Source: Erodium maritimum
Taxonomy: Eukaryota > Streptophyta > Magnoliopsida > Geraniales > Geraniaceae
Assembly: GCA_963921825.1 (NCBI GenBank)
Contig: OY997588.1
Coordinates: 133,145,203-133,209,202 of the forward strand
Length of the DNA stretch: 64,000 bases
Direction: 5' to 3'
In this document: positions 10,291 to 21,350 of the stretch, in pieces
Numbering within the stretch: position 1 is the stretch's first letter
Layout of the letters: each line of letters starts with the position of its first letter
Notes under the pieces: model-generated
Database searches by the model: none
The model's input: the letters and a program-made list of their open reading frames with translations, nothing else
Told to the model about the DNA's origin: nothing
Position numbers and translations under genes: made by a program

Positions 10291-11946
10291 TTAGCACTTA
10301 ATCTCCTTCAAGCCATGGGAGAAGTACAAAAATGTAGGATCAGTGGCACCATCCTTGTAGTATGCAAATACCAAACTTCCATCATCATGCATGCTCTCCC
10401 CCACAAAGCTACATTATATGAATACCACACATCAGCTCAGCTGCTCAGGAAACCCATCTGCCAATAATACTAACATTGGAAAAACACAAAAGGCCAAGAA
10501 CTTACAATTGAAGGTCGCTAAGCTTTGATAGCAAGAACTTAGTTGCTGCTTCAATGTTTTTCTTGAACACTTCCTGATTCTCACCCTCCAGCTTGGGTGT
10601 TAACATCTTGATGTACCTCTTCATGAAGGTGACAAATTGTTTCTTGTCAAAAGGAGGTTGCTCCTGAAATCACAAATCAAAAACCAATTGATCATCAATA
10701 CCAAAGAAAAATCATAACGACGCAAAAGAAGAAAATGTAGTCATGAATACTTTCAAATTCCAAAACCCACAAACCTGAAGTCTGAAAGTGTCAACAATAT
10801 CAACCACCCTAGCAGCTTGATCATCAACACCCTCATCATCATCACCACCCTCAGCTGAAGGGTTGGCACCAATGTTCACATCAACTGCTCCTTGGACAAC
10901 CCACTGCAAAAAACATGAAACGTTCTATCACTCTAGCCTATCACTCAATATCTACATGAAACATAACTAAGTTCCCTTCCGGATTAACAAACTGTTTATA
11001 TAATTAGCTCAATTTGAGAGTAAATAAGATGATTACAGTCTGACTGTTAGCCACTCAAAATTTATTAACTAAACCAACATATAAAATTGGAGTAGTTTAA
11101 ACTTCAAAGAGTAAATAACTAAACAAAACCTATCACAGAAAATAAAAGTACTTGAAACCTCGAAGTGCAAATTATAAACTGACCTTGCCATCAACTTCCC
11201 ACAGAACTCCATTGTGGAGTTCTTTGTACGGAAACGAGTCCGAGAGAAGCTCATCACCTAGGAAGAGAACTTAGAATATCAGAACAAAGCAGAAATCCAT
11301 GTGACAACAAGAGGGGTAATTTTCATCAAACACAAGTAAAAGAGCATCAAAATTAAATCAATATATGTCAACAAATGAGACCCGTAACACGAGTCATATA
11401 AAACAAACCAAGTAATCCTTTTCCATTCAATAACAAGTTTCATGTTTGATTTCAGGAAAGCGGGAATGTAATTAACGTTAGAAGATGGAGACTTTTACAA
11501 GTGGGTACAAATGGATAAGGATTATTTAAAATAAGACCAAACTAATCATGTTAGCAAAATACTAGGTAGATAATATCTTCAATCTTCCTACTCTGTTCTA
11601 ATCCGCAAAACAGACGAACGAAGAAACAAAGACAAAATAAACTGAATTTCCATGGGATAATATATTTGGTTCAAAAACCATGGATTCACAACGAACAACG
11701 ATAACAATCTAATCACAAATAAACACATAAGCAGCCTGACACAATGAGAAGTCCATGCGAGATCCAGTACAAGCAGGCCCTTAATACGTAAGAGGAGTTG
11801 AGATCGAGTGAAACCTTAAATTAAGAACATAGTCTGCTGCTGAGAATCGTAACATTCAGATCCATGATAAACAATTCTAGTGAGATAATGAGATAGAAGA
11901 AATACAAGGATTACTCACCGGTGAGCAAATCTTGATAGACCAACAT
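10291..11946 (-). CDS. TCTP: Translationally controlled tumour protein (TCTP), copy 2, complete
   Basis: Five exons on the minus strand: 11919-11946, 11184-11257, 10775-10903, 10506-10663 and 10291-10408. The total is 507 nt, giving 168 aa, exactly the usual plant TCTP length. All introns are GT-AG (661, 280, 111 and 97 bp). Visible features are [16 protein letters not shown] at the start, the family signature [11 protein letters not shown] at residues 44-54, the helical segment [17 protein letters not shown] at about 82-98, and a C-terminus ending [13 protein letters not shown] acts in the cytosol and nucleus in growth control, as a binding partner of small GTPases and in stress tolerance. 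Downstream lies copy 1 in the same orientation, so the two are a tandem duplicate. The start is fixed by the conserved MLVYQD. No defect is seen. Confidence 0.95.
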
Positions 11947-12010
11947 GATTTCAGATGACCTCTCCCGGATCGGATCCGAAGGAAGCGACGAGGTTGAGAA
12001 TTGGCGAGCC

Positions 12011-12048
12011 TGAGAGGGTTTGCAGAGTCGGCTCTCGGAGAATATATA
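12011..12048 (-). promoter_or_regulatory. TCTP copy 2 core promoter (TATA box and AAACCCTCTCA)
   Basis: On the minus strand TATATATT (12048-12041) is followed by AAACCCTCTCA (12021-12011), about 65 bp before the ATG. The 11-mer is identical in copy 1, while the surrounding leader has diverged. Confidence 0.6.
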
Positions 12049-12269
12049 GGCGGCGAGGGTTTCCTTTTGCCAGATCTGAACACCGTCTTCTGTGAAATGA
12101 CTCTTCTGTCCTTTTAATTTTTCTTTACAGGAAAGTAAATAATAATTAATTACTTGGAGCTCAAACATTCAGGAATGATCCATCATAATCCGATCCCGAG
12201 ACTTAGTTTTTTTTTAATTTTTTTTAATTTTTAATTATTAATTATTATTATTATTATTATACGGCTTCT

Positions 12270-12570
12270 TATTATTTTTTTTTTTTTGAAACATAGATTG
12301 TATTTTTTATTATTTGAACTGCTTCAAGATACAATCTAACCATGATGAGAGACATCCATGTGCCCAGGGTGTAATGGGGTAGAATAGGAACCTGTAGATT
12401 GGCCAGAGCCCACACCTCCTTGGCGAACCGCAATGTAGGAAGAGGTGAGACGTAGTGTCCTGATCAGTGAGGAAAATCAGACATGCTTTCGGGATGGGAA
12501 CATGCTTCGTCCGGAGGTTCATAGCTGCTTGGAGAGTTCCAGAGATGGTGTAAAGATCTGATAATTTAAA
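12270..12570 (-). pseudogene. LINE ORF2 C-terminal fragment (zf-RVT region), 5'-truncated
   Basis: On the minus strand, the translation of 12522-12310 includes MNLRTKHVPIPKACLIFLTDQDTTSHLFLHCGSPRRCGLW, a zf-RVT-like His/Cys segment found after the reverse transcriptase of plant LINEs. A poly-T run at 12276-12288 is the poly-A tail of the minus-strand copy. An (ATT)n tract at about 12236-12262 lies to the left. No reverse-transcriptase core is left. Confidence 0.65.
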
Positions 12571-14302
12571 TGGTCTAATTTACGGTTTTAAAACGACGGG
12601 GTTGGAAAGCGAAGCGAAAAATTTAAACGAGGGCGAAACAAAAAGGAAAAAAAAAAGCAAAGAGAGAATATAAAAAAAAGAGTTGATTTGGGTCAGACCA
12701 GACTCGGGCTTAGGCCGAGCCTGCCCGGGCCCAAACCGCGCATAAGCCCACGTTGCGAGACGGCCCAATCCACGCGACAAAACCCTAATTCGCGTCTCTT
12801 CAGATCCATTTTCGCGCACGCTTTCCGAGGTTCCTTCGTCTTCCTCTCGCATCTCGCGTCTCACGCTCGCGAACCAGCCACAACCAGTCGTTGTCCTACC
12901 GATCTCCCTCCTCCCTCACCTCCGTCTTCTTCCTCTGCTCCATCCCAGACCTCACCTCAACTCCTCACTGCATCAGACGCCCAAAACCCCTCGTCATCTC
13001 ATCTTCTCCGTCGAATTGAACCGCCGCCGAGATCATCGCGCCTCCTACGAACCAAATCATGTACCGGTGAGCCTTCCCCGACCTCAATCCGTCCTCCCCA
13101 TCTCTTCTTATCCGAGTTTTGAGCTTGAGCGAGGCATTTTTGGCCGAGATTTGAGGGTGGAGGAGCTCGCCGGAGCTCTCAGGTCTCAGATCTGAGGTTT
13201 CGCGTCGGCGAAGCTCCCTCACCGTCTCTTTGCCCGGAAAAGCCATGATCTTGAGCACCAGCTCTCTCCCCGCGAACTTCCGAGCTCTCTAACACCCTCG
13301 AGCGCCGCCGCCGCTGACGCCGCCATCGCCGGAGCTCGCCGGAACCCTATCCCCGTCCATCGTCGTTCCCAGCTCAGACAGGACGAGACCAAGCGCTAGG
13401 GCTCGGGCCTGGATTTAGTTGGGCCTCAGACCTGGACTTGGTTTGGGCCTTGGGCCTGGTTCGGGCCTCAGCCTGGACTGGATCTAGGTTCGGGTCCGGA
13501 CTCGGGTCTGGGTCGGTCTCGGGTCGGTTCGGGTCTGGACTCGGATCCGGGCCGGTTTAGGATTCGGGTTCCAAATTCGGGCCGGGTTCGGGTCGGACTC
13601 GGGTCGACCGGTCGGGTAGTTCAAAAATAATTAATTTAATTACGTTTTGGTTAAAATCAGATAAATACAAAAGACTTAGTGGACAATTCAAGGACTACCG
13701 GACTTTTTAACGGACTTTGGGCAACCGTTTGGACTAAAATGTTAATTAGAGGACTGTTACAACTTGGACCGGGACTAATGACCGTCCCTTTGTGTTAAAA
13801 CCAGGCCTTTACCCCGAGCACGGAGAAGACCGGAGTTGGTCAGGACGTCAACAGCTAGGAGACACAGTTGTGGTTCTTCTTGAGGTAGGGATTACCTCGA
13901 AACCCGCTTTATTACGGATGTACTAGAACGCATATAGGGAAACGTGATAACCGGATAACGAACTAGTATGCATGTAGGATGTGAATAACTAGTGTAGATG
14001 TATAAACTACGAACTTTACGATTACTGTCTTGGGAATTGCCGTGCCGGTAGAATCGGGCCATGTCGTGCCTGTAGGTTTGGTTGCTGACTGTGTTGGATT
14101 GCGTGCTCTGTGTTGCTTGAACGGTTAATAAATAACGAACATGAAAACGAGTAAAGTTGAACTTGGTAATGCATATCAGTGATTGAGTGGTTATTTCCGG
14201 TTTTATATGATCCGTTGATATGGGGATGTTGGGGACTAGATACCGGTTAAGCCGGTGGGGTTTACCACGTTGAGTGTGGTGACGGTAAGTGATGGTAAGT
14301 GT

Positions 14303-14455
14303 GTGATATTGGGTGAAGCATGCGTTGCTATGTTTGGTAAATTGAGAAGCATGATATGTGATATTGAGTGAAGCATGTGTTGTTATGTTTGGTAAATTGA
14401 GAAGCATGATGTGTGATATTCGGTGAAGCATGTGTTGCTATGTTTTGGGCAAGTG
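14303..14455. repeat. 55-bp tandem repeat, 2.8 copies
   Basis: Units start at 14303, 14358 and 14413 with GTGATATT(G/C)(G/A)GTGAAGCATG and differ at only a few positions. They lie 100 bp before the 62-bp array. Confidence 0.85.
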
Positions 14456-14554
14456 TGCCATGTGTGAGTGTGATCGTGATTGTGGTTGTGGTACTGTGGT
14501 TACTTGTGAGTGGGGTTGTGATTGTGACTGTGGTACTGTGGTTACCCGAGAAAG

Positions 14555-15053
14555 GTGATTTCCCTACCTTCCGACCGTGAGTCGGTAAAACGCTGTGTCC
14601 GCGATGTGTTGCGCGAAGAGGCGATTTCCCTGCCTTCTGTGTGTCGGTAAAACGTTGTGTCTGCGATGTGTTGCGGGAAGAGGCGATTTCCCTGCCTTCC
14701 GTGTGTCGGTAAAACGCTGTTTCTGCGATGTGTTGCGGGAAGAGGCGATTTCCATGTCTTCCGTGTGTCGGTAAAACGTTGTGTCCGCGATGTGTTGCGC
14801 GAAGAGGCGATTTCCCTGCCTTCCGTGTGTCGGTAAAACGTTGTGTCCGCGATGTGTTGCGCGAAGAGGCGATTTCCCTGCCTTTCGTGTGTCGGTAAAA
14901 CGCTGTGTCCGCGATGTGTTGCGCGAAGAGGCGATCCCTGCCTTCCGTGTGTCGGTAAAACGTTGTGTCCGCGATGTGTTGCGCGAAGAGGCGATTTCCC
15001 TGCCTTCCTTGTGTTGGTAAAACGTTGTGTTCCGCGATGTGTTACGGGAAGAG
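14555..15053. repeat. 62-bp minisatellite, 8 copies
   Basis: Units start at 14555, 14621, 14683, 14745, 14807, 14869, 14931 and 14991. Each carries GCGATTTCCCTGCCTTCCGT and TCGGTAAAACGTTGTGT. The unit lengths are 66, 62, 62, 62, 62, 62, 60 and 63 bp. The repeat lacks stop codons in several frames, which creates long artefactual open frames on both strands. Confidence 0.9.
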
Positions 15054-15959
15054 ATGTGTTCCGCGATGAGGTCGACCGCCTCTCCCGAATGTGTGTTAGG
15101 GGAAAGTTGCGTGTTGCTACGCCGAGCCGAGCGGGTTGCTCTAGAGACCGTGCAAGTGTGTGTATTGATTGTGTTGAGATCACCTTGAATTGGAATGAGT
15201 GTTGCTGTGTTGTGGCTATGAGTGTTTTCCCTATTATGAGTTGTGCGTGACTGCTAATGACTTGATTTGATTGTTTGATGATGAATTCATGTGTGTGATT
15301 TCCGTGTAAGTTAAAGCGTCGTCTTTGTGGTCGCTCGTGGGTCGGTCGTGAAGGAGTTCTGAACGAGGATTTTCGGAATCGTTTGTGGTCGAGTAAAGTG
15401 AAGGTTGTTTAATTTGGGTTACATGTTCTCGTTGTCGCCTCCTCCTTTTAGTAGTTAAAAGTTAGTTTGGAAACGCACTGGGTGTTTTACTTGGTTTTTC
15501 ACCTGCGGTGTGTGCCTTGGTGTAGTGGTTGGTGTTGAGTTAACGTTGGTATGACTGGATTTATGAGTGTCGGGTTAAAAAGAGGTTTTGTCTTTAATTG
15601 CCTTAAGTGTCGTGTCGTTGTATCAACCTTGTTAATCAACTTCAATTTGTGGAATAACTTTCTAGTAAACGTTGTTAATCAACTTCAATTTCTACAGGCA
15701 TTAGCTTTGATTCGGAGTAGAGGACATCGTGGAGCATGGGGCTAGCGAGGGTCCGGGATTTACCTTTAGTTTATGTTTCGTAGAGACGTACGTTATGTTT
15801 TGGACTTATGTTTTTGTTTGAGCGTATAACTCAAGGTTTCGAACTTCTGTTGATTTATGTTAATCATATTTTCAGATAATTAATATTTTTGAACCGTTTT
15901 ATTAAATTTCACTAAGTCACGTCTCGGGTCCGGTCAATAGCGGATTTGGGGCGTGACAG

Positions 15960-17110
15960 AGGGCCCTCCAAAGAAATATTTTTACTCGGGGTTGAATGTC
16001 TAAGTCTCACAGACCCGTCCAAACCGTGGCCCTAACCGAGAGATGCCATCTTTCATAGACCCGCGAAAGAGCTCGGTACCCCTCCTTACAGGTATATATA
16101 CCTTTCACATTGTGTGCCCAAAACCATTTTCCAGCATAGTTAGGGATCGAAGGCGGCACCTATAAAATTTCGCTCACAATTTTCGGGGAGAAGTTGAGAT
16201 GGAGTTTGGGTTCGTCCCAACCCTCCCCTTGAGGCAGTACAAGATCAGCCACTTTCATATTCGAAGCTTGGAGCGTATGGAGTGGTATGATGGGAATGTC
16301 CCCTAGAAGCCATGGGGTACCTTCCACCATAGTATGCTTTTCATCTCCAATAGTTTTTCGGAGGCCTTGACATAGTAGAGACTGAGTGGCCCTCAGTCCC
16401 GTCCAAATATGGCTCGGGTTACAACCCTGGTCTGTAGTTAAGAAGCCGTTTTTTGGATAATATCGGGCCTTAGAAACTCGTGCAACCAGACTCTCCGGTT
16501 CGGTGAGAAACTTTCAGCCCATTTTTTTGCCAATATAGCTATGTCATATCCCTCATGTCCCTAAAAGCCATCCCCCTTCTTCCTTCGGTCTGCACAACTT
16601 GGCTTAGTCCAGTCATATGATTGGCTTAATGGCGCGAGGGGTACCCACCCACCAATAACGGGCTAAGGCAATGTGTATCTGGTTGATGGAGCCTTGTGGT
16701 AGGAGGAACACACTCATGGCATAAATAAGGAGTGCCTGCAAGACCGATCACACCATGAGATATTTGCCACCGGCTGAGAGCATCTAATCATCCTAGGTAC
16801 CTATCTTTGCAACCAAACAGTTGCATATGAATTGGTGGCTCTGTCCCTTTTTCCGTCACATCATGTTTGGTACCCCTAGATAAAGAGAGGATTGGGAAAT
16901 TTCCTGTATTCCCAAGGTCCCACAGCACATTGCATGACTAGTAGAAGGGGTATTCGTACTTAAGAAGATGGATGAGTTTGTCTTGTTGATAACCGATCCT
17001 GACATAGTCACAAAATTCGTAAGTATATGTTGGAGCTTTTCGGCTCTTCTTGATTAGCCCCGTAGAAGATATAACAATAGTCTGCTAAAAGAAAGTGTAA
17101 AATTATCGGA
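15960..17110 (-). pseudogene. LINE ORF2 fragment (post-RT and zf-RVT region), heavily decayed
   Basis: On the minus strand, frames joined across several stops and shifts give KARYYPKNGF, GCNPSHIWTGLRATQSLL, GLRKTIGDEKHTMVEGTPWLLG, and further on a KEGYRALSRVYE-like segment. This is the usual order of the region after the reverse transcriptase in plant LINE ORF2. The catalytic reverse-transcriptase core is not seen. The right-hand stretch 17110-17480 is AT-rich without features. Confidence 0.6.
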
Positions 17111-17479
17111 ACACCTTTAGCCACCGAAACCCTATGTAAGGAGCCTTATGCTTCTGCTCGGGCTAACGTACAAAATAATCCCTCTATACATAATTAAAAA
17201 ACAAGTACAGAGAGAGGTAAATTGGATCCCAACAACATTGACCCACCTCCAGATCGGAGCGCTTTCCAACATGAATTTACCGAAGGAGTACTCCGATTTT
17301 TCTTTTTCAGTTTGACTAATTCTACACATTCAATTATGGAGAAACACATAAATATTATATTAATAAATAATCAATTTGGAAACCGAAAGAAATATATACT
17401 TTGGCGGGTGAAAGAGGTACAAAGATTTGTCTTTTGTATTGTAGTAATTTACTTTGTATTGTAGTCGAGATTTGCTTTT

Positions 17480-18296
17480 CTTTTGATTTTGAGTTATGGC
17501 GACTAATCTCTGCTGTTTTTGCAGTGTTGACCGCCAGCGTGTCGACTCTCTGCTTACTCTTCGAGTAAGAGATTCGATGAGATTTGGTTGTTTCCGTTTC
17601 TGTGTAAGTTGTGGGTATTTGAATGAGGGCGGGTTACTACTACAACGGTTGCTGTTGTCGGTTGGAGGCGCATTCCTTTTTGGTTCTTTGCTGGGTGTGG
17701 GGGGAGTTTCGGAGTGATGGGGTTGAGATCTTTGCGGCTTCTGTTGGCACTTGGTCATGTAGTCTTCGTTTGTGGCTCGCCGGACTTTGGGGCTTCCTTC
17801 TTCTCTATTCTGGGTTGCGGACCGGTGGTGGTTCCAGTTGAACTTCATTTCTGGAAGATAGTGTCCGATTGTTGCAGTGGGAATTTCGGTGACTCGGGGC
17901 TTGAGGTGTTTCGCTGTTAGTTTTTTAGGTTTACTTGTTTGGTATGTGCTTAACGTTAGACAAATCTAGGTATTGAGACATGTTGTAGTTTCAATCCCCT
18001 TGTTGGGATTTTTGTTTGCTTCTTGGTCGTTTTATTCCCTTGGGTAAGAGTCCCGTGTGTCACCCCCTGCGTGGGATTGTTTGTTTGGAGTTTGTATTTG
18101 CTCCTTGTGTGCTTATTGTGAGTAATTTTGGGTATGTAGACATGTGTTTACCTACTGTTTGGGTTAGATGTTTCTGGTTTGAGGTGCTTTCGTGGCATGC
18201 TCTGGTTTGTAATTGTAGTTGAGGGTTCGCCCTTGGGGCCCTGTTTTCACTTTGAAAACAAGGTTCTTTTATATAAAAAACTTGCTGATAAAAAAT
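17480..18296 (+). mobile_element. LINE-type retroposon 3' portion ending CTTGCTGATAAAAAA
   Basis: T/G-rich sequence with short unconnected open frames (17496-17717, 17714-17920, 18016-18222). It ends TATAAAAAACTTGCTGATAAAAAA at about 18273-18296, the same GCTGATAAAA terminus as other LINE-type copies here. No target duplication was found. Confidence 0.55.
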
Positions 18297-18367
18297 GGAT
18301 TAGAAAGCTTACAACAATACTTATATTTTGTTTGCCTTAAAAGACAAGGATTGAGATTCATAATGTT

Positions 18368-20335
18368 TAAGAGCGAACCAACGTGCGAATCAGGTATCGA
18401 ATCACGATTCACACGTCTAATAGTGATTTGTAATTGTGAGTAGTTGGTTCGTAAATCGTAGTTCGTGTTGCGTCAATCAAGCGCTGACACGTGGCCATGT
18501 GAGGGAAAACAATTTGGACCCTTGCCCTAACGGTCTAAAACGGCTATTTTTTAAAATAAATTAAATACAACAAGAAAAATCCCCACCTATAAATCCCCTT
18601 ATCTCATTCATCAAACCACCAATATTTCTCTATGCTTTTTCTCTCAAAATCTCAAAATTTTCACAGATATTACGATCCAAAATGTCTGACGACGAATCTC
18701 AAACGAGGGAGGAGTTGGAACCCAGACTTCGTGCAATGGAGCAACGAATCCGGCGAAGGACTGACAGAATGATAGAGAGAGCAATGCCAAAGATCAACGC
18801 ATGAAGGCAAATGCTCGAACGTGGTGAACCTTCCTGACGGTAGATTGACAGAGGTAGTGTCGAATCCCACAACCGACTGATGTAGGATTATTTTGTCGAG
18901 CACCTAACCTATGGGTCTGATATGTTTAGGCGTCGATTTCATATGTCTCGGCCCTCTTTCAACGGGTGACGAAAAAAGTAGCGGAGCATGACTATTTCTT
19001 CGTTCAAAAGCCGGATTGTGCAGGACACATGAGATTATCGATGCACCAAAAATGCACCGCCGCGATACGAATGCTAGCGTATGGGTGCTCGACCGATTCA
19101 TTGGACGAATCCCTACGTATTGGGTCAAGTACCATAAGGTTATTATTGAGGTTTTCATGGATGAATATGAGTATAAACCAACAGCGGAGGACATGACCCG
19201 ATTACTCGAATCAGGGTACAACCGAGGGTTCCCCGATATGATTAGGATTTTTGACTGCATGCATCAGGAGTGGAAGAATTGCGCAGTCGCATTGGAAGGA
19301 GCCTACGGTCGGGGTGACCACCACGGGGATCCAACCGTTATGCTGGAAGTTGTAGCGTTCTGTGACTTATGGATTTGACATTCGTTTTTCGGGATGGCTG
19401 ACTCAAACAATGACATCAACGCCGACCACTTATTCAATGACACTTTTCAAGGTCGTGACTTATCCATGGAGTACGAGATCAACGGACATCGCTACGAACG
19501 ACCTTATTATTTGGTTGACGGTATTTATCCATCATGAAGTCGAATTGTGAAGTTGATTCGCCATCCCCATACTCGCAAACACAAATTAGTTGCTAAAGTC
19601 CAAGAAAGTGCTCAGAAATATATTGAACGGGCTTTTAGAGTCCTCCAAGCACGGTGACGCATAATTTCCAAGCCCGGTTGTGTTTAGAAGAGGACGATTT
19701 TGGTTGGTATGATGCACACTTATATCATTCTACACAACATGATTGTAAAGGATTAACGCGACCAGTACGAAGTAGGAGATGACGACTTGTATTACGACGC
19801 CCCTCTTGAAATACCAAATTGGACACCACCTGAACGATGGCATCAAGGAGGGACCTTGTCCTACCGACAATGCTTGAACGCTCGACTCAGTGTCACAACT
19901 GATCTGACCCACCGACAACTCCAAGATGACCTTGTTGAGCACATATGAGATCGGTTTGAAACGACTTACCACTCAGACGACGAGCGAGATAATCCATTTA
20001 TGCACCAATTGTTTTGTCACTCAATTTTAGTTATGTATTATTTGGGGAGTAATAAAATTTCAAGTTTAGTTATATCTTAGTTAATTTATTTTTTTAGTTA
20101 ATTAATTTTACATTTTAGTTAATTTATTATTTTATGAATTAATTTTCTCAATTTTATTTAGTATTTATTGTTTTAAATCATAATTTATTAAATTAAAAAA
20201 TATCAATTAATTATCTAGTCAACATCCACTCAACATCCTTGCAAATCATGATTCTCATACACGAGTCTTACACTGTGGAACACGACTTAATTGAAAAGAC
20301 TCGCATCACAATTCAGTCCAATCAACGTCTGCTCT
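18368..20335 (+). mobile_element. PIF/Harbinger transposon with decayed transposase
   Basis: The left end reads TAA then GAGCGAACCAACGTGCG from 18371, a Harbinger-type GAGC start with a 3-bp TAA duplication. A transposase remnant follows and then an AT-rich 3' region. The 3' region aligns with that of the next element: both have AAATATCAATT, then TAACATTCACTTAT-like or CAACATCCACTCAACAT-like text. The right boundary near 20335 is approximate. Confidence 0.55.
18681..19970 (+). pseudogene. Harbinger-type transposase pseudogene
   Basis: The reading starts MSDDESQTREELEPRLRAM at 18681 and is broken by many stops and shifts. Recognisable family segments in order are SRPLFQRVTKKVAEHDYFFVQKPD, a QKCTAAIRMLAYG helix, STIRLLLRF, NRGFPDMIRIFDCMHQEWKNC (the IDCMHWEWKNC catalytic-core motif), GDPTVMLEVVA, and RYERPYYLVDGIYP. 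Order and spacing match plant Harbinger transposases, which cut and paste the element with TTA/TAA duplications. It is clearly inactive. Confidence 0.75.
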
Positions 20336-20382
20336 TCATTGTACATGTTCTAAGAGCACGTACAGTAACACAACCCGAGTTG

Positions 20383-20520
20383 CGACCCGCGAACCGAACT
20401 GCGTTTTTGTGGTTCGCGAGACGAGGTACGACCCGCGAACCGAACTGCGTTTTTGTGGTTCGCGAGACGAGGTACGACCCGCGAACCGCAAAAATACGGT
20501 TCGGTCCGCGGCTCACGAAT
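20383..20520. repeat. 46-bp tandem repeat with built-in 8-bp hairpin
   Basis: Units start at 20383, 20429 and 20475 (third partial) with CGACCCGCGAACCGAACTGC. Within each, CGCGAACC and GGTTCGCG can pair across about 15 nt. The array lies 30 bp inside the Harbinger end. Confidence 0.8.
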
Positions 20521-20689
20521 TGCGCCCTAGAAACACGGATCGTGGGACGTTCAACCCAGGTCGCCGCCTCCTCCAATTACCACGTGACACGTGGCCTTCT
20601 AAAGAAAAACAAATTTCGACCGTTGGGAAACGGTCAGACATTGAGTTTCCGAACCGACGGAATGCGGTTCTCAAGAAATACCCCCTTCT

Positions 20690-21073
20690 CATAAGACTGA
20701 GGGTGGTTCTCAAGAGAGAGACCCTTCTCATACGACCGAGGGAGGTCCATCTCGAAGACCCCCACCTGAAAGATCGTTGGGCAAGAAGTCTTCAAAGAGG
20801 AAGGGGAAGACCCTCAGCGACCAAGTGACTGCCTTGATGGACATTGAACGAGCAAAAGCCAAGGCGGCACGAATAAAACTAGAAAGGGGCCGCCAATATC
20901 ATGACCTAAATCAACAATGGCAACAACTCTTCGTCCAATACGAGGCCTTGCAGGATAAGGACATCTCCAACTACGACGACCAGGTGACCCTACACAATAT
21001 GATGATGTCCCGATTGTGGGCACGACTGAAAGACCTTGAACAAGAATTGAAACATCTTCGACAATGGCCATAA
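20690..21073 (+). pseudogene. Harbinger ORF1, C-terminal part (NAM-associated domain type)
   Basis: The frame through GGSQERDPSHTTEGGPSRRPPPERSLGKKSSKRKGK and onward to LKDLEQELKHLRQWP matches the C-terminal 'RPxGRKxxKRKGK' plus coiled helix found in MYB/NAM-like accessory proteins of plant Harbinger elements. These help the transposase bind DNA. The N-terminal MYB-like part is missing or scrambled, so the piece is partial. The ATG at 20777 is internal to the conserved motif. Confidence 0.6.
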
Positions 21074-21350
21074 GGCGGACATAGATTGTATGCTTCAACT
21101 TGTATTTTGTTGGGTTTGTATTAAAATGGAATAAATGAAAATTTGAAGTTCATTTTTATGTGTGTTAAAATTATTTATAAGTAATTTATTTTATTATTAA
21201 TTATTTTTTCAATTTTATTTTAATTTTATATAACGTTTAATGTTCTAATAAAATATTTAATTAAATCAGAAAAATATCAATTCAGCATACATTTAACATT
21301 CACTTATAATACGGGCTCCTATCCGGTTTGTACCACTGTAGAGTACAATT

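Larger units (their letters stand above)
12680..15958 (+). mobile_element. GC-rich LTR-like repetitive block ending GGGGCGTGACA
   Basis: The block has a GC-rich head (12690-13400), an irregular CGGGTC/GGGCCT-rich run (13410-13620), then T/G-rich sequence with two minisatellites. It ends near 15958 with TTTGGGGCGTGACA, a terminus I associate with plant LTR retrotransposons. No gag, protease, integrase or reverse transcriptase is visible. The left boundary and the class are uncertain; it may be a solo LTR or an untranslated region of a long element. Confidence 0.35.
20351..21350 (+). mobile_element. PIF/Harbinger element carrying only the MYB/NAM-like ORF1
   Basis: The left end is TAA (20351-20353) then GAGCACGTACAGTAACAC. 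Next come a 46-bp tandem array, a leader containing GACACGTGGCC also seen in the neighbouring element near 18485, the ORF1 remnant, and an AT-rich tail similar to that of the previous element. No transposase; I infer a deletion derivative. The right end near 21350 is approximate. Confidence 0.6.

Noticed and set aside
12688..13122. 144-aa plus-strand frame in the GC-rich block
   Set aside because: Serine/proline-rich leader-like composition, no domain, part of a repetitive block.
14303..15053. CRISPR-like array
   Set aside because: Head-to-tail repeats with no unique spacers, in a plant nuclear context.
14542..15183. Open frame of 213 aa on the minus strand (and two on the plus strand)
   Set aside because: Entirely made by the 62-bp minisatellite, whose length is not a multiple of three; no composition or motif of a protein.
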